Shown here: one piece after another, positions 23,194-34,618 of the stretch
Numbering within the stretch: the first letter of the stretch is position 1
How the letters are laid out: each line of letters begins with the position of its first letter
Origin: Flammula alnicola
Taxonomy: Eukaryota; Basidiomycota; Agaricomycetes; Agaricales; Strophariaceae
Length of the DNA stretch: 64,000 bases
Direction of reading: 5' to 3'
Assembly: GCA_015499995.1 (NCBI GenBank)
Contig: JADNRV010000077.1
Coordinates: forward strand, 183,848 to 247,847
Translations under genes and position numbers: made by a program
Notes under the pieces: generated by a model
What the model was told of the DNA's origin: nothing
The model's database searches: none
The model's input: the letters and a program-made list of their open reading frames with translations, nothing else

Positions 23194-24137
23194 GACGGGC
23201 CAGCCGTTTGAGACAAAGTAGAAAGTGGGATAAACGGGATTTATTTATAGGCCTTTCTCATTGCCAGCCAATTCCTTGGGGCCGGAGGCGCCTAAAGCAC
23301 ATTAGGAAGGTTTTCAGTCGCTTATCACGAGGCAGTGCTTTGTGCCTTTAACGGTTGCAATGAGGGCTGGCCTAGTATGGGATGGACGCTGATTTCACTT
23401 CTGCTTCTGTCAGGCGGGGTAGAGTAATGTGCGGTTGTTTGACGCATTTTATATTGAGACGGCGAAACGGTAAGCAGCCAAGGATTGTAGATGATCGATG
23501 ATCTATGAACGCCTAGAACCAGCCTTATTTGGGAGCATGGCAGGCGCTGGCTCCTTGAACCGTCTGCAGATGGATCATGGCGGACACAGCAACTCGTTTT
23601 CAGCTTCAATGTAGAAAATAGATTGAATCTCATCCCAAGCCCGGGCCCTCGACTCTCCGAATGGTTTAAAATTCAAAGCATCGCTTTGACAGCGCTGACA
23701 TTTCATGGCCACTGCCCAGTGCCAGGCGAAACGGCGATGTGATATTCGATTTCGTTCTCCCGTTGCCATTCTACTTCAATGCAGTGAGGCACAGCATTTT
23801 GGTAAGTAAGTGTAGATCCTATAGTTGGAATGATCCGAATCAACACGTTTGGCGTTCTTGACAGCCTTCTGAGGTCCGTGCACTCTCAACGAACGATGAT
23901 GAGACTGCTCCTCTTCTTCTCTTTAATCGATATCTTTGCACGTTGAAATTTCATGGGTTACATACGATGTGAACGAACCCTGTCTCAACCGCGACTTAGA
24001 CGCTGAAAGGTCAGTGTCAATCTCTGATGTTGTCCACGTGAAAAAAAAAGTTTCTACGAGCTAGAAGACCGGCAAAGCAAACACATTAGGGGTATCAAGT
24101 TCGTCTACAATCTCTATCCAAAACTAATAGAAAGTCT
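23194..24137. other. Intergenic, promoter of copy B and 3' flank of the CYS3-type gene
   Basis: The first 130 bases share promoter blocks with copy A; nothing else is recognised. Confidence 0.45.
23242..23249 (-). promoter_or_regulatory. TATA box, amphipathic-peptide gene copy B
   Basis: TATAAATA on the minus strand, about 50 bp upstream of ATG 23193, in the same relative place as in copy A. Confidence 0.6.
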
Positions 24138-25585
24138 CTAGTACCGCCTAGTTGCTTCTCTCACACCCTGCAACACGTCCTCGACGAGGTCCTCCTCCTC
24201 CTCGACACCCACACTCAGGCGAATGAGGTTATCGCCAATTCCAAGCAGAGCCCTGTCAGCTGGAGGTATGCTGCCATGGGTCATCTGCGCCGGGTGCTCC
24301 GCGAGACTCTCTACACCGCCGAGCGACTCTGCAAGCGTGAAAAGACGTGTCGCAGTCAAAAACCTTTCCGCCTCTTCCTTTCCTCCTCGTATACGGAACG
24401 AAATCATGCCACTGAATGGGAAGCCATCAGCAGGAGGGGCATCACCCTCTGAGGCACCGATAAATCGCCGCGCGTGAGAGCTGAGCATCCTCCAAGCTAG
24501 CTCGTTCTTCTTTCGGGAATACTCCGTCTTGCCTGGAAGTCCGGGGTAAATGACCTCCTCGACGCCGTCGGCATCTTGCAGGGCGCGTGCTACGACTAGA
24601 GCGTTCCTCCCATGCTGTTTCATGCGGAGGTGCAGCGTCTTGGCTCCACGCTGCGCGAGCCAGCAGTCGTATGGGCTGGGAACGGCGCCGATAGCGTTTT
24701 GGAGGAAGCGGAGTTTGTCTGCCAGAGCAGCCTGCGCTGCTGGCAGGATGAGGGCACCCATGACGACGTCCGAGTGCCCATTGACATATTTGGTAAGCGA
24801 GTGCAGCACGACGTCAGCACCGAGGAGAAGAGGCGAAGAATAGAACGGGGAAAGGAAGGTATTGTCAACCAATACGATTGGCCGCGATGGGTGGGAATGG
24901 GCGATACGTGCGATGCGTGAGATGTCGACGAGACGCAATGTCGGATTGGTGGGTGATTCTATCCATACCAGCTGCCATAGGCTATTAATATCAGATGACA
25001 CAAGAGATGCAGAAGATTGCGCACCTTGGTGTTTTGCTGGAACGCGGCAAGTATCTCGTCGTCTCCAGCTGTCTCTAGGTCAAGGAAAGTGGCTTCCAGG
25101 CCTTGATTCTCGGCGGCTACGCGGCGAATATATCGGAAAGTACCGCCATAGACATCGTTGACACTGACGATGTGAGCATTCGGTCCGAGGGACTGCAAAA
25201 CAGTTGCTGTGGTGGACGAGCCCGAAGCAAAGGCGAGTCCATAGGCACCCCCAGACTCAAGCGAGGCGAGTGTGGCCTCGAAGGCATTCCTGTTCGGGTT
25301 TCCCGAGCGAGAGTATTCGAAGCCCTTGCGATCACCGTCGTCAGCAAAAATAGATGTGAGTGATTATTGATAGTTGCATACCTTGTGGACACCGATCGAC
25401 GATTGTTTGTATGTTGTGCTCAGTGATATAGGCGGGATGACGGCGCCTGTCTCTTCGTTTGCATCTGAGCCTACGTGCACCGCGCGGGTGCCGAAGCCGT
25501 CAACGTGTTTCTTGAGGGTCTTGCCGTTAACGTGGGCGAAACCATTCGTGTGGACGCCGTTTGGTAGGTCTATGGAAGGCGACAT
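24138..25585 (-). CDS. Cystathionine gamma-lyase/synthase-type PLP enzyme (Cys/Met metabolism)
   Basis: Three exons, 25382-25585, 25025-25324 and 24138-24971, sum to 1338 nt (445 aa), the normal length for this family. Landmarks are GFGTRAVHVGSD near the N-terminus, FEYSRSGNPNRNAFE, ALASGS-type FASGSSTTATVLQSL, NDVYGGTFRYIRRVA, LVWIESPTNPT, and the cofactor site HSLTKYVNGHSDVVMG with the PLP-binding lysine. The C-terminus has AESLGGVESLAEHPA and IRLSVGVEE. It is a cytosolic transsulfuration enzyme. The sequence fits CYS3 (cystathionine gamma-lyase) slightly better than the synthase, but I cannot separate the two by eye. The start is the ATG giving MSPSIDLPNG; the open frame extends upstream to another in-frame codon without conserved residues. 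Confidence 0.92.
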
Positions 25586-28239
25586 GACAGGTACGTGGTG
25601 AGGGTTGGAAAGGAGAAGTTGGTGACCCTTGTCCTTCAAGAAAGGGTTATTATACACGACGGTTACGAATCATTTTTGGGACCAGGTGGGATGCAAGTCA
25701 AAGGCTGGGTGAATTGCAAATTATGGCGAGCTCGCTGACGGAGATTAGCCACGTGCACAACGGATTCAGTATCCCGCGGGTCGCCCCGATTACACATCCG
25801 CCTCCACCTTTGACCTCTTCGGAGCATTGCGCATCTCTGACGAATGGCGTGGTGCATTTTCGACGTAAACTCGGCATCCATCTGCCATTCGTGAGATCGT
25901 GACACACTTAGCCAACTTCCGACTCAGGTGGCCTCAAACCTTGAAGCTTTGAAGCTTTGAAGACTGGTTCCGACCTCGACGTAGCCGACCATCCGCAAAG
26001 CCGTTCATTGCTCAGCAATTCTCTTCCCGCCCAAAATTATTCATGACTCGCCCCAACTTCCGTTGGTAAAGGAGGAGAGTCATGGACACATTCACTGGCG
26101 ACTTCATCAAGATATGTTGAACATTGCACAGCGGTGCGATACTTTCCATCTGGGCGATACTGTGGCCTGCAGGCTGCAGGTGTGTCAATCTCACCCTAGC
26201 TCTTCCTATTCCTTCTCAATTTCATATAACTCAGGTACCACAGCCGTATACCATGTACGTATGGACGTCATGTCGTTGTCCCTATAATTCTTGCATGGAA
26301 ACTTCCATTGTGAGAAGTGTACATCTGTCTCTGCCACTTCAGGATCCGAGAGTCAGAAGTCCAGCTGGTTTAACTGCCCTTAGTGAGTGAAAAACCGATG
26401 GTAGAGCGAGTAGTCCGAATTGCCAGGGCTAACTTCTCAAGTCTTGTAGATCCTTCGCTATGAAGCCCTGGTCTGAACATGCACATTCCGTCGATCTGCT
26501 GACGCGAGGACATATCTATGACGCCACCTCTTCCTGGTCCATGCTTTCATTTACTCCAGCACTTGGCGGGTGCCCACCAGACATGGTACCGAGGCAGGGC
26601 AGTTTGGAACCCTGTCGAGCTCTGTATGATCCAGCCATGGAATATTGATGTCAGACGGATTGAGATCCGGGGTGGCAGTCCGTGTTTTCCCTCTTCATGA
26701 AACAGCCTCAGGTGAGCAGGCAGACCATCTCTTGACCATTGATGGTAATCAATTGCCTATCAGGGTCGTCTTACCCCGCCCAGGATTTCCGCTCCTTTGC
26801 GCCCGCCTCCATTTCCCGGTATCTTAGCATTCAAGAACCGTCCCTGTTGCGCCGTATGCAAGTATTCCTCTAACCTGTGTGCGGCTCTCTACGGCCTTTG
26901 GGATCTTTCAACACTTTGAAGCGCCATATGGAAGAGCTCCCACCAATTTTTCACCCGCGAAAGTGTTCGGTATCTGACTCGACCTCCAGTCCAAGCAGGA
27001 TAGAAGCATTATAATCAACACTACTATCATATCGCTGCAGTAGATCAATGGAATAGGTGACGAAGTTTGGTAATGGTGGTCGGCCTCTGCGGGTTCAGGG
27101 ACACGGAACAGCGGTGCATCGCATATTCTGAGTAAGCTTGTCTTTCACCGTCAGCTATAATTCGTAGGAATCTAACTGGGTCTGCCGAGTGTCCCACAGT
27201 ACATATGTATCGTTGAAGGTCGGTTATCAGCATCACCTTCTATTTTTGCTTGGAGGCTGACATCAACCGTAGCCAGCGCTTGCCGAGCTCCGGGAAGGGA
27301 TTCATTCAATTACGCGAACTTTCACGCCGGGACCCTTGTCCAGGACCCACGTCCTTGAGCGCTAAAATGTTCTGAAGTGCGATGTATAACTGCTTGGCTA
27401 TGCCGCTTCATGAACTATTTGTACGCCCAATGGGCTTTGCTGCATGCAGACCGGCAACCACTTGAATCCCATTCATCAAAATTATCCCTCGGTGGAGGCG
27501 TATCTTGCTCGCTTCCGACTGTCATGTCCTTATCATGTCCATGTCGTGCGTCGTATCTACCCTAAATCAATTCTAAGCTATGCCACAAAGATATTATAGG
27601 CCAAATGATCGTTAAATCCGTGATTCGCGGATATCCAGTTCTATTGTTAGTATCAAAACGGCGAATCTAGTTCACTATAACTTTCCCTCCAACGACAATG
27701 AAGCACTCCCGTACTGTACTCACCCTTCTCTCCGAATAGCACGACATGACGAATGTTGTTCGCTGCGGCGATTTTCAGTATGTATCCGTTTCGGAGTACG
27801 GCTGGGGCCAGTGTCGCCGTGCTGCCAACCAATATTTCTTCTATTGACATGTCTCCCTCCGGTCCGCTCGCACTTCACCATCCCCAGGCTACAAGGTTTA
27901 AATGCGACCCAGTCGATTCGGAAAACTTCAAGTTTGTCAGTTGACCCCTCGTTTGAGAGGTTTCTTGGATCAAGAGTGTCTCCCGTCCGGAGTGGGAGAA
28001 ATGGACATCTCGGTACTGTAAGTCCTCCCCGTTGGATTTGAAGATGCTGATGTCTTCTCGATACAAGATTCGGTCCGATACTGTTCGGTATTCTTTGCAG
28101 TATGATCTTACAGGGGGTGAGGATTCTTTCCAGCGGTCCCTGTTCACTTGGCTGATGGTGGTCCTTCCAGGTACTGTTCTCCCAGGTTTGTATATCCTAT
28201 GGTCATAAAAGCGTAGCAACTCATATATTCGGTTTGCGG
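25586..28239. other. Gene-poor stretch without a supportable gene
   Basis: Many short frames exist on both strands but none shows a recognisable domain. A minus-strand stretch at 27653-27850 (LVGSTATLAPAVLRNG, then a GTGAGT donor) could be an exon of an unidentified gene. A short tandem repeat lies at 25941-25963. Considering how well the neighbouring DUF6534 gene hides in small exons, an unseen multi-exon gene here is possible. Confidence 0.3.
25941..25963. repeat. Tandem repeat of TTGAAGCT, three copies
   Basis: Two perfect 8-bp copies and a third ending in GA, head to tail. Confidence 0.75.
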
Positions 28240-29835
28240 CGGGCCACCGTCAGATGTACACTTACTACTTTTGCTGCAAAGAGTATGTTCGCATGATCTT
28301 GATTCATCCCATCGTTCCTAACCAGCTTCCAAAGCAATGACCCGGCGCTGACCAAATATCTGGTGAGATTGACAAAGGTCAACCAGTTTCGTCTGCTGAC
28401 AAGTTAATCCCGGATAATTCCAGGTTCTATATATTCTCGTCGTCGAGACGCTGAATACGGGATTTTCAATGTACATGGTTTATGAACCTCTCGTCCTTCA
28501 GTTTGGTTCGTAAAGTCTAGGAATATCCCAAAATTTCCTGCGCTCTAAATTATGCTTGGAATAGGAACTTCGCTTGCCCTACAAGACTTTCCTCTTTGTC
28601 CGTAGGCACTTCCTCGGCGTCAAGCTTAACTCATTCTAACCTCTTCATTGATCGTTTAGCTCTCGCTACAGGTGGGAGAACGTTGTTTCTTGGTCATAAT
28701 TATCACACTAACTATAGAATATCAATAGAACCTGCCTTGATGGTGTGTCCTTATCAAAAAAGGCGGATCTCCTTCCTTGTTCTGGCTTAAACTTCGTTAA
28801 CGATCCAGGTTGCCATTTCAACGCCTATACAGATTTTTATTGCCTGGAGGATTGTCCGTTTTCAGCATTCATTCTGGATTGGGGGACTCATTTGCCTCTT
28901 AGCAGTGTTGTCTTTTGGTAAGCAAAGTTTCGAGTTCAACCTCTTTTGCTCCAGCTTCCCTCATACAATGAATACACTACGGTCAGCCGGAGGTGTGCTA
29001 TCTTCGTTCCAGATCCGGCTTTATGCATCATTCGCTACAAAGCGTGAAGAAACTATGTCTACGTTTTTATGGCTAATTTCAGCGGCGACGGCAGATGTGC
29101 TCATCGCGGGATCGCTATCGTGGAGTCTGGTAGGCTTTCTACGCTTACCTCTTTAAGATTATTTTTCTGAAGTCCTTGTAGTACAGGCGAAGGACTGGAT
29201 TGCCGTCTACGGACGCCGTCCTCAGTCGTATTATTATTTGTGAGTACGGGTCTATTTGAGTTCTCTCAGTGTAAACACCGAGTTGACGGTAACCCAGTCA
29301 CCGTTGAGACAGGCTTAGTAACGTGTGTTGGTTTGGTTATATTTCGTATAACATGTTCTAAAACAGAAGTCTAGCTCGATTACAGCACTATGCACTATCA
29401 TCACTCTTGTGGCGTTACCTGTGCGTGCTATCCTACTTTCGTCATTTAAGGTCTTAACGACAGAATGGTACTAGATCGAGAATTCTACGTATGCATTTCT
29501 CCTTGCAGCGTGGCTTTATGACCTAACGGTATTGCCCAAGAGACTTTGTCTTCAATATCTTGCTCCTGAAGATCTACGGAAACTTCTTAATGGCCAATCT
29601 CAACGTAACTCTTGCATTTGTCGCATTTTCCCTTTCATGCTAATGACCCTATTCCTAGGCGCGTGCCTCCTGGAATAATGGCCTTCAGCATGTGAACGGT
29701 AGCCTTTTGTTCGACGATCCATCATCAACTCTTCCAGTAAGAATATATTTGATCTTTTCGATGGACAAACAATTAAAGCTTGATGTAGCCCCTCCAATTT
29801 ATCGCAGGCAGTTCGCCATCGAACGTTCGTTATGA
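28240..29835 (+). CDS. DUF6534-type seven-helix membrane protein (5' end unresolved)
   Basis: Recovered from splice logic, as no single frame is long. Exons I can place end or begin at 28282, 28326-28362, 28424-28505, 28809-28917, 28987-29129, 29182-29239 and 29298-29317, with a last exon ending in TGA at 29833-29835. The joined product reads QMYTYYFCCKDFQSNDPALT, VLYILVVETLNTGFSMYMVY, VAISTPIQIFIAWRI, LICLLAVLSFAGG, FLWLISAATADVLIAGSLSW, RRRTGLPSTDAVLSRI, TVETG and near the end LLKIYGNFLMANLNARASWN. These are the ordered landmarks of agaricomycete DUF6534 proteins (ADVLI, TGxxxTD, TVETG, LNARASW). The first exon and the segment between 28505 and 28809 are not solved. The function of the family is unknown; it is a multi-pass membrane protein. 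Confidence 0.72.
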
Positions 29836-30338
29836 TTCACGTTTCCGCGTAAATCCTGTTAATGTGTAAACGAAAAGGTTCCGCAGATGAGTTTTGTTGC
29901 AAATTCCAAGCATCGAACACTGGAGCTTCCGAGACCGGTCCTCCTACAAAATCCGGGGAGAGTTAAATTTTCTACTGTAACCCAGTTTCAAAGCGCTCAT
30001 AATATTGTTTAACACGGACCTTAATACACTATGCATACTAGATTAATCACTGCGACCGACATCAAACCGTCTTGGTATGTTCATTGCTCGGCCAACATTA
30101 GTCTTTGAAGGTCAAATGGCAGCCTGAATGGTCAGGAAGCACCTGCCATATATCTCTAGAATGCCCCACCGTTTTCTTCCGTGACATTCGAAGAACCGCT
30201 GGAACTTATAATGGTCATAAACCAACACCCTTTTCTTAGAGCTGGTACGTCCAAAACAGCTCACGCCACTTGACATATTCTTACTACGTGCCACCGAATT
30301 TCAGTGAATCATGCCTACTATATTCTCCACACTCGGCA
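29836..30338. other. Intergenic
   Basis: Between the DUF6534 gene and the lectin relic; no gene recognised. Confidence 0.4.
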
Positions 30339-30675
30339 AATATTGCACGCATCAACTCCCCCGTCGCAGCTATTTCATGGATCCATCACATGTCAGACGA
30401 AAAATGGCCCCCCTGATTTCGCAACAGACCCGCTTGTACTGTAATTCATCGACAGGAATGACCTCCTCCACGAATACTGCGGAACGAGTGACAAATCTGA
30501 TAGCTGGATTGACGGACAGCTGACCCACCGCGAGTTTAAGGCTGCGGGCATGCTCTACGCAGTGTATACTGGGGCACATAACATCAGGGTTGGATACCAG
30601 GCTGCTAGCTCCCCGGGAGCCATCACGGAGACTACGTATACCTCTGGACCTTGGAACCAGGGGCAGTTTGCATGA
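30339..30675 (+). pseudogene. Fungal fucose-specific-lectin-like fragment
   Basis: The stretch NIARINSPVAAISWIHH, then TRLYCNSST and NDLLHEYCGTSDKSDSWIDG, and finally AGAHNIRVGYQ-like text followed by EWxx-type ITETTYTSGPWNQGQFA and a TGA resembles the repeat of six-bladed fucose lectins (..IRVYYQD..G.I.EY..DG.W..G.L). The three parts lie in different frames without convincing introns between them. Only about one and a half repeats are present, so this is probably a relic. The match is by eye and modest. Confidence 0.42.
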
Positions 30676-31154
30676 CTTCTCTCATCTGCTCTCGATGTGC
30701 AATCCGTGCTGTCTATAACTGATTCATTCTAACATAAGCACCTTCGCGGGTTTCGGAATGCTGTCTGCTTATTTTTGTCGCCAGGAGTCTTCGGAGAACC
30801 GAAAGCGGACCCAAAATCGACCTTCATTGAAATTGCCGTTCGTCTAGAGTCTTAGACGAAATCGCCTCTTGACATCACCTCTTGCGCAGTTCTCTCCATA
30901 ATTAATGCTACACGTCGCTACATTTTCATTTCTTCTTGCAATGTCTGATTTCTCATTAATTCCGCGAGCGATATGACAGAACGTACATGTCAAGGTGAGC
31001 GATTTGCGAGATGCTCGAAGGATTATCCTGCTGACTTGGAATAATTTGTGCTATTACATCGAGGTCTAACCACGTTTGCATATAAACTATTCAAACTTCA
31101 CCTTGCCAGCGCCATTCAAATTCCCATCCCTCTTCGAGTCATTGAATGACGTCC
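30676..31154. other. Intergenic between convergent units
   Basis: No gene recognised. Confidence 0.5.
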
Positions 31155-31951
31155 TCACAAAACCTTGGTCAAAATTCCCTTAGTTGCCTGGTCGATATGA
31201 CTTGGCCCGGTGTCCGGAAACGCGAGCAATGCGACCTACATCAATACAACGCGTCAGCTCTTACTTCCAGGTATTTCGACCGTAAAAAGTCGTCTACATA
31301 CCTTGAGGGCAGCTTTGGCTGCTGGGCCGAGGAACGCGCCAACGATGGTACCCAAAACCTCCTTAACATCTGCTAGCCCTTGCATCAGGTGCCCAACCGC
31401 CTTCGTGATGGGTGAGTTCCCGATTGCCTTGACTGCATTCATAAACTCCCCCGCGAATAATCCGACTACAGGGTTATCACAAGAGCAGAACCCGTTGATG
31501 CAAGACGTCGAATGGATTGCCTTCGAAGCAGGGTTATTGGGGCAGTGGCAGTCGGTGAGCTTCTTGCATTGCTGTCTGGCGAAGTTTGCTTTACGTGCAT
31601 TCTCCACGACACCCCCACCAGTGTATAGCACGATTTTATGCGCTGGGGACTGAGGAGCTTTATATTGAGGTGCGGCCGGGTGGTTATTTCTGGGAGGGGC
31701 CGGGTGATTAACCTGATGCGGGGTCGAATGTCTCTGCGGTGCGAAGCGCGTATTGGCGTGCGAAGGAGCGTGCCTAAACGTAGCTCTGCGCGCCTGTAAG
31801 GTAGAGGTTATTCTTGGTCTCTCACGATGTCCCCAGAAGAAGAAAATCATACCTCTAATTGGTTACCCCACGACGCCCTTTCTATAATGGGTATGGCCAA
31901 GATAAAAGAAAGCGACAGAAGACATATTCCTGCAATTTTTTGGAAATGCAT
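31155..31951 (-). CDS. Secreted protein with six-cysteine motif and amphipathic C-terminus
   Basis: Three exons, 31853-31951, 31302-31793 and 31155-31235, sum to 672 nt (223 aa). Exon 1 encodes a signal peptide (MHFQKIAGICLLSLSFILAI). Residues about 34-80 are rich in His, Pro, Asn and Gln. Then comes a compact cysteine cluster, C-x5-C-x-C-x13-C-x4-C-x-C, ending GFCSCDNP. After it, a long Gly/Ala-rich amphipathic region has LFAGEFMNAVKAIG, ITKAVGHLMQGLADV and LGTIVGAFLGPAAKAALK. The cysteine spacing would suit a small disulfide-stabilised fold of defensin-like size, but no family is recognised. A TATAAAG-type box lies about 115 bp upstream. The gene-finder-like frame that starts at 31850 is wrong: its first 20 codons are intron. 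Confidence 0.8.
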
Positions 31952-33100
31952 AGTCGAATTAGTGCGAGAGAGGATTTAGGTGAAAATTCGCAGTGAGCAG
32001 GCAACCAGTCCTGTGATGGATAACGACCAGCGTTATCGCAAACGAAAAGATTCACCGTTTCTTTATATAGAGGAACGCTAGTCCCGTACCAAGACGGACC
32101 ACGCGTGGAGAGAGGGGATTTGATTGAGCCTAAGAGGAACGCGGGTGCAGTTACAGATTGATGGTTTAAAAACAAGCGGACTATGATGATCGTTGTCGGG
32201 CAATAACCGACAAACTCAGCCGTCTAACCCGAGCGATGCCTCGTATAACCCATCTGACTTGAGGGTGCCAAGTAGCAACATCTACCCATTTCTACTATCA
32301 AATTTGACCCCTTGACGCCGTTAAACCTCCTCCTAGACTGTATATCATCCAAAATGACTCACTCCTACCACATATCTATGTAGTTGTGGATCACAGCGCC
32401 AAGAGAATCTCAGAAGCGCAGTAGATGCATCGCTCGACGCTGATGAGGGAAACCAAAGCGGATCACCACCTGATTATACACAGCATACCCGGGACCGACG
32501 CGGAGAGCTGGTATTGGGACACACTAGGAGGGATCTGAAATTAAATGAATCAGAGGGCGACGAGTTCAAACGTTCAAGCTCAAGTTATGTATCGGTGCCT
32601 ACTTACAAGCGTGCCTACTGCAGATTGAAGATTAGATTAGATGATCCGATTAGGGTGGCTGCGCCCCTCCATGTGCCTGCGCGACGTCAGCGCGAGTCGG
32701 CGCCGCGCGACGCGTACGCGATACAGACTCTTGCCGGCACGTTCCGGAACACCCGCACCCCAAGACGGGTCAGAATAGACTTGCACACAAGTTATGGAAA
32801 TGATGTCCCTCCGCAGTCTCCAGAATTGGCGATCTATTGTCTCCGAAATCCCGACAGCTATGTAGGCGGTCACAGCCAGATGAGCGTAAGGGAGAGGATC
32901 CGCTTCGGGAAGAGATGAAAGTGTATACCCGCAGGAGGAGGTAACAGGGCCGTTTCGTCTTCCGTTGATGTGCGCTATCAACGCAAGTTGCCAACTAATG
33001 CCCAATCAAATTTTCATCGCCTTGCATAACCGAGTCATCTCATGAAATTATCAAAGCTTCAGTTCATTTACATCTGAAGAGTCCTTGAACGGGAAGGTGT
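31952..33100. other. Intergenic with one open but unrecognised stretch
   Basis: Frames at 32514-32918 (plus) and 32637-33005 (minus) are open over the same GC-rich DNA (32640-32780). Neither has a motif or a start context I trust. Confidence 0.4.
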
Positions 33101-33853
33101 TTATGCACCGGGCGCTAGTGCGCTCGTATCTTTTTCTTCCCTGCCATCCAACCAAGTAGTGCACATTGGACATCTTTTCGCCTAGCAACCAAAGGTCGGG
33201 TAAATGTAAGACATGTATTGAACAAAGAGCTTACCTTGGAACCGATCTCTTTCCTGCAGTAAGGACATTTGACAGTGTGCTTGATAATTGATTCGTGGCT
33301 GAAATATCCATAGACGTTCGCTAGGATATAAAGAGTCACACCAATCCCGACAAAGTTGACGAATTGGTCCAGAAAGGCGCTAGAAGAGGACAATACGTCA
33401 TCATACGAAAGGCCAACGGAAGACGGATAGCGTACCCATATGTGAGAATAACGGCCCCATCTTCGACAGCTTGGTTTCGAGTATTGTAACCACCCGGCTT
33501 GACATAGTGAGGCCCACGACGAAGTATAACGAATTTCTCTTCCAGGTTCCGCGACATGAAAGGTAGCAGAGAGATTGGGGGTAGGATAACATCCGACACG
33601 AGAGAGTTGACCACCCGAGTGAATGCTGTGGCGATTCTGCGAAAGCAAATCGTCATTTGATCCGAATCACAACTGGACTGTGAAACCGAACTTACATCAG
33701 ACCGACAGCAACCTCCAGAACGTTATCTCTGAGCGCAAAATCTGTGAAGCCAGACCAAGCACTTTTGACCGTACGTTTTATGTTGGATTCGGTATGGAGC
33801 AACGCTGCTCGCGCGTCATCAGACACCCAGCGATCTTCGTTCGCGTTCGACAT
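33101..33853 (-). CDS. Large-conductance mechanosensitive channel (MscL-type) with C-terminal Cys-pair motif
   Basis: Four exons, 33696-33853, 33436-33636, 33235-33379 and 33101-33181, sum to 585 nt (194 aa). The protein has the MscL core: FTDFALRDNVLEVAVGLIIA (helix 1, pore-lining), TRVVNSLVSDVILPPISLL, the loop with GAVILTYGAFLDQFVNF, and helix 2 (VGIGVTLYILANVYG). A C-terminal extension carries two Cys pairs, CPYC and CPMC, a likely zinc-ribbon that bacterial MscL lacks. MscL is a tension-gated emergency valve; in fungi it occurs as a small family whose location is not settled. The start at 33853 gives MSNANEDRW; the frame runs further up without conservation. Confidence 0.92.
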
Positions 33854-34259
33854 TGAGACTGATTCGGTTAGAGTTGGTAAAGGTGGGGGTATACTGCTAC
33901 GTGGTATATGTGGCACAAGTCATAAGATTCAGACTGTGTGGAGTTGGTCGATTCCAAGCATCACCCAACAGTATAGATGAAGTCATAGCGGGCCAGATTG
34001 TCATAATTTGTTCTTGTTTCATTTTGCTTTTATTCATAACAAACTCAATGTCAACGTATGTACTCGAGTAGAACGTTCAACGTTCAACGTTCAACTTCCA
34101 TGTACTCCGTCAATGAAGTCAGAGCTTAAGCTATCTTCAAGGCAAGGTGAGGATATCCCTTGAAAGTCCCCATCCAGATGCTTATCTCGTTTCAGTTCAT
34201 ACGCGAACACTTCAAAGCTACGCCCCCTTGTACGCCCCTCCACTTGAACGCCATTAGTT
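33854..34259. other. Intergenic, with a short heptamer repeat
   Basis: Promoter side of the MscL gene. Contains the CGTTCAA repeat at 34074-34094; otherwise nothing seen. Confidence 0.5.
34074..34094. repeat. Tandem repeat CGTTCAA, three perfect copies
   Basis: Three head-to-tail copies of the 7-mer. Confidence 0.85.
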
Positions 34260-34618
34260 GGCCACGAAAACGCCACCGGGGCAATCATTGGGCCAGGATA
34301 TGAAACGATTAAATACTTCGCTCGAATGAATACAGGAAAGCTCATCCTGGCTTGCAGGAACCAGAAGCTGGGAGATGTCGCACTTTCAAGTAAGTTTCTT
34401 CTCCGAGCTATGATTTCGTGTGCCTCTTCACGATGATTATTTTACGCAGAGATAACTGGTTTCCAAACCCTCAGCTCGAGGTCCGGCTTATCGACCTGGA
34501 AGACTTTGTGTCCGTTCGCTCAATGTGCGACCGCTGCGAAAAAGCACGTCGCTTGGACAATCTTATCGAAAACGCGGACATCATAACCTTCTCTAATAGT
34601 AAAGCTCCAATACACTAG
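34260..34618 (+). pseudogene. Short-chain dehydrogenase/reductase N-terminal relic
   Basis: ATGAIIGPGYETIKYFARMN then GKLILACRNQKLGDVALS is the Rossmann start of retinol-dehydrogenase-like SDRs; the TGxxxGxG site is kept apart from one change. A GTAAGT...CAG intron follows. After it, ITGFQTL and LEVRLIDLEDFVSVRSM continue the family pattern but in different frames. The match ends at about 34590, before the catalytic Tyr-x3-Lys region, so this is a truncated, frameshifted fragment. Confidence 0.62.

Noticed and set aside
32514..33005. Long open frames on opposite strands of one GC-rich stretch
   Set aside because: Overlap and lack of motifs suggest composition effects; no start or splice support.
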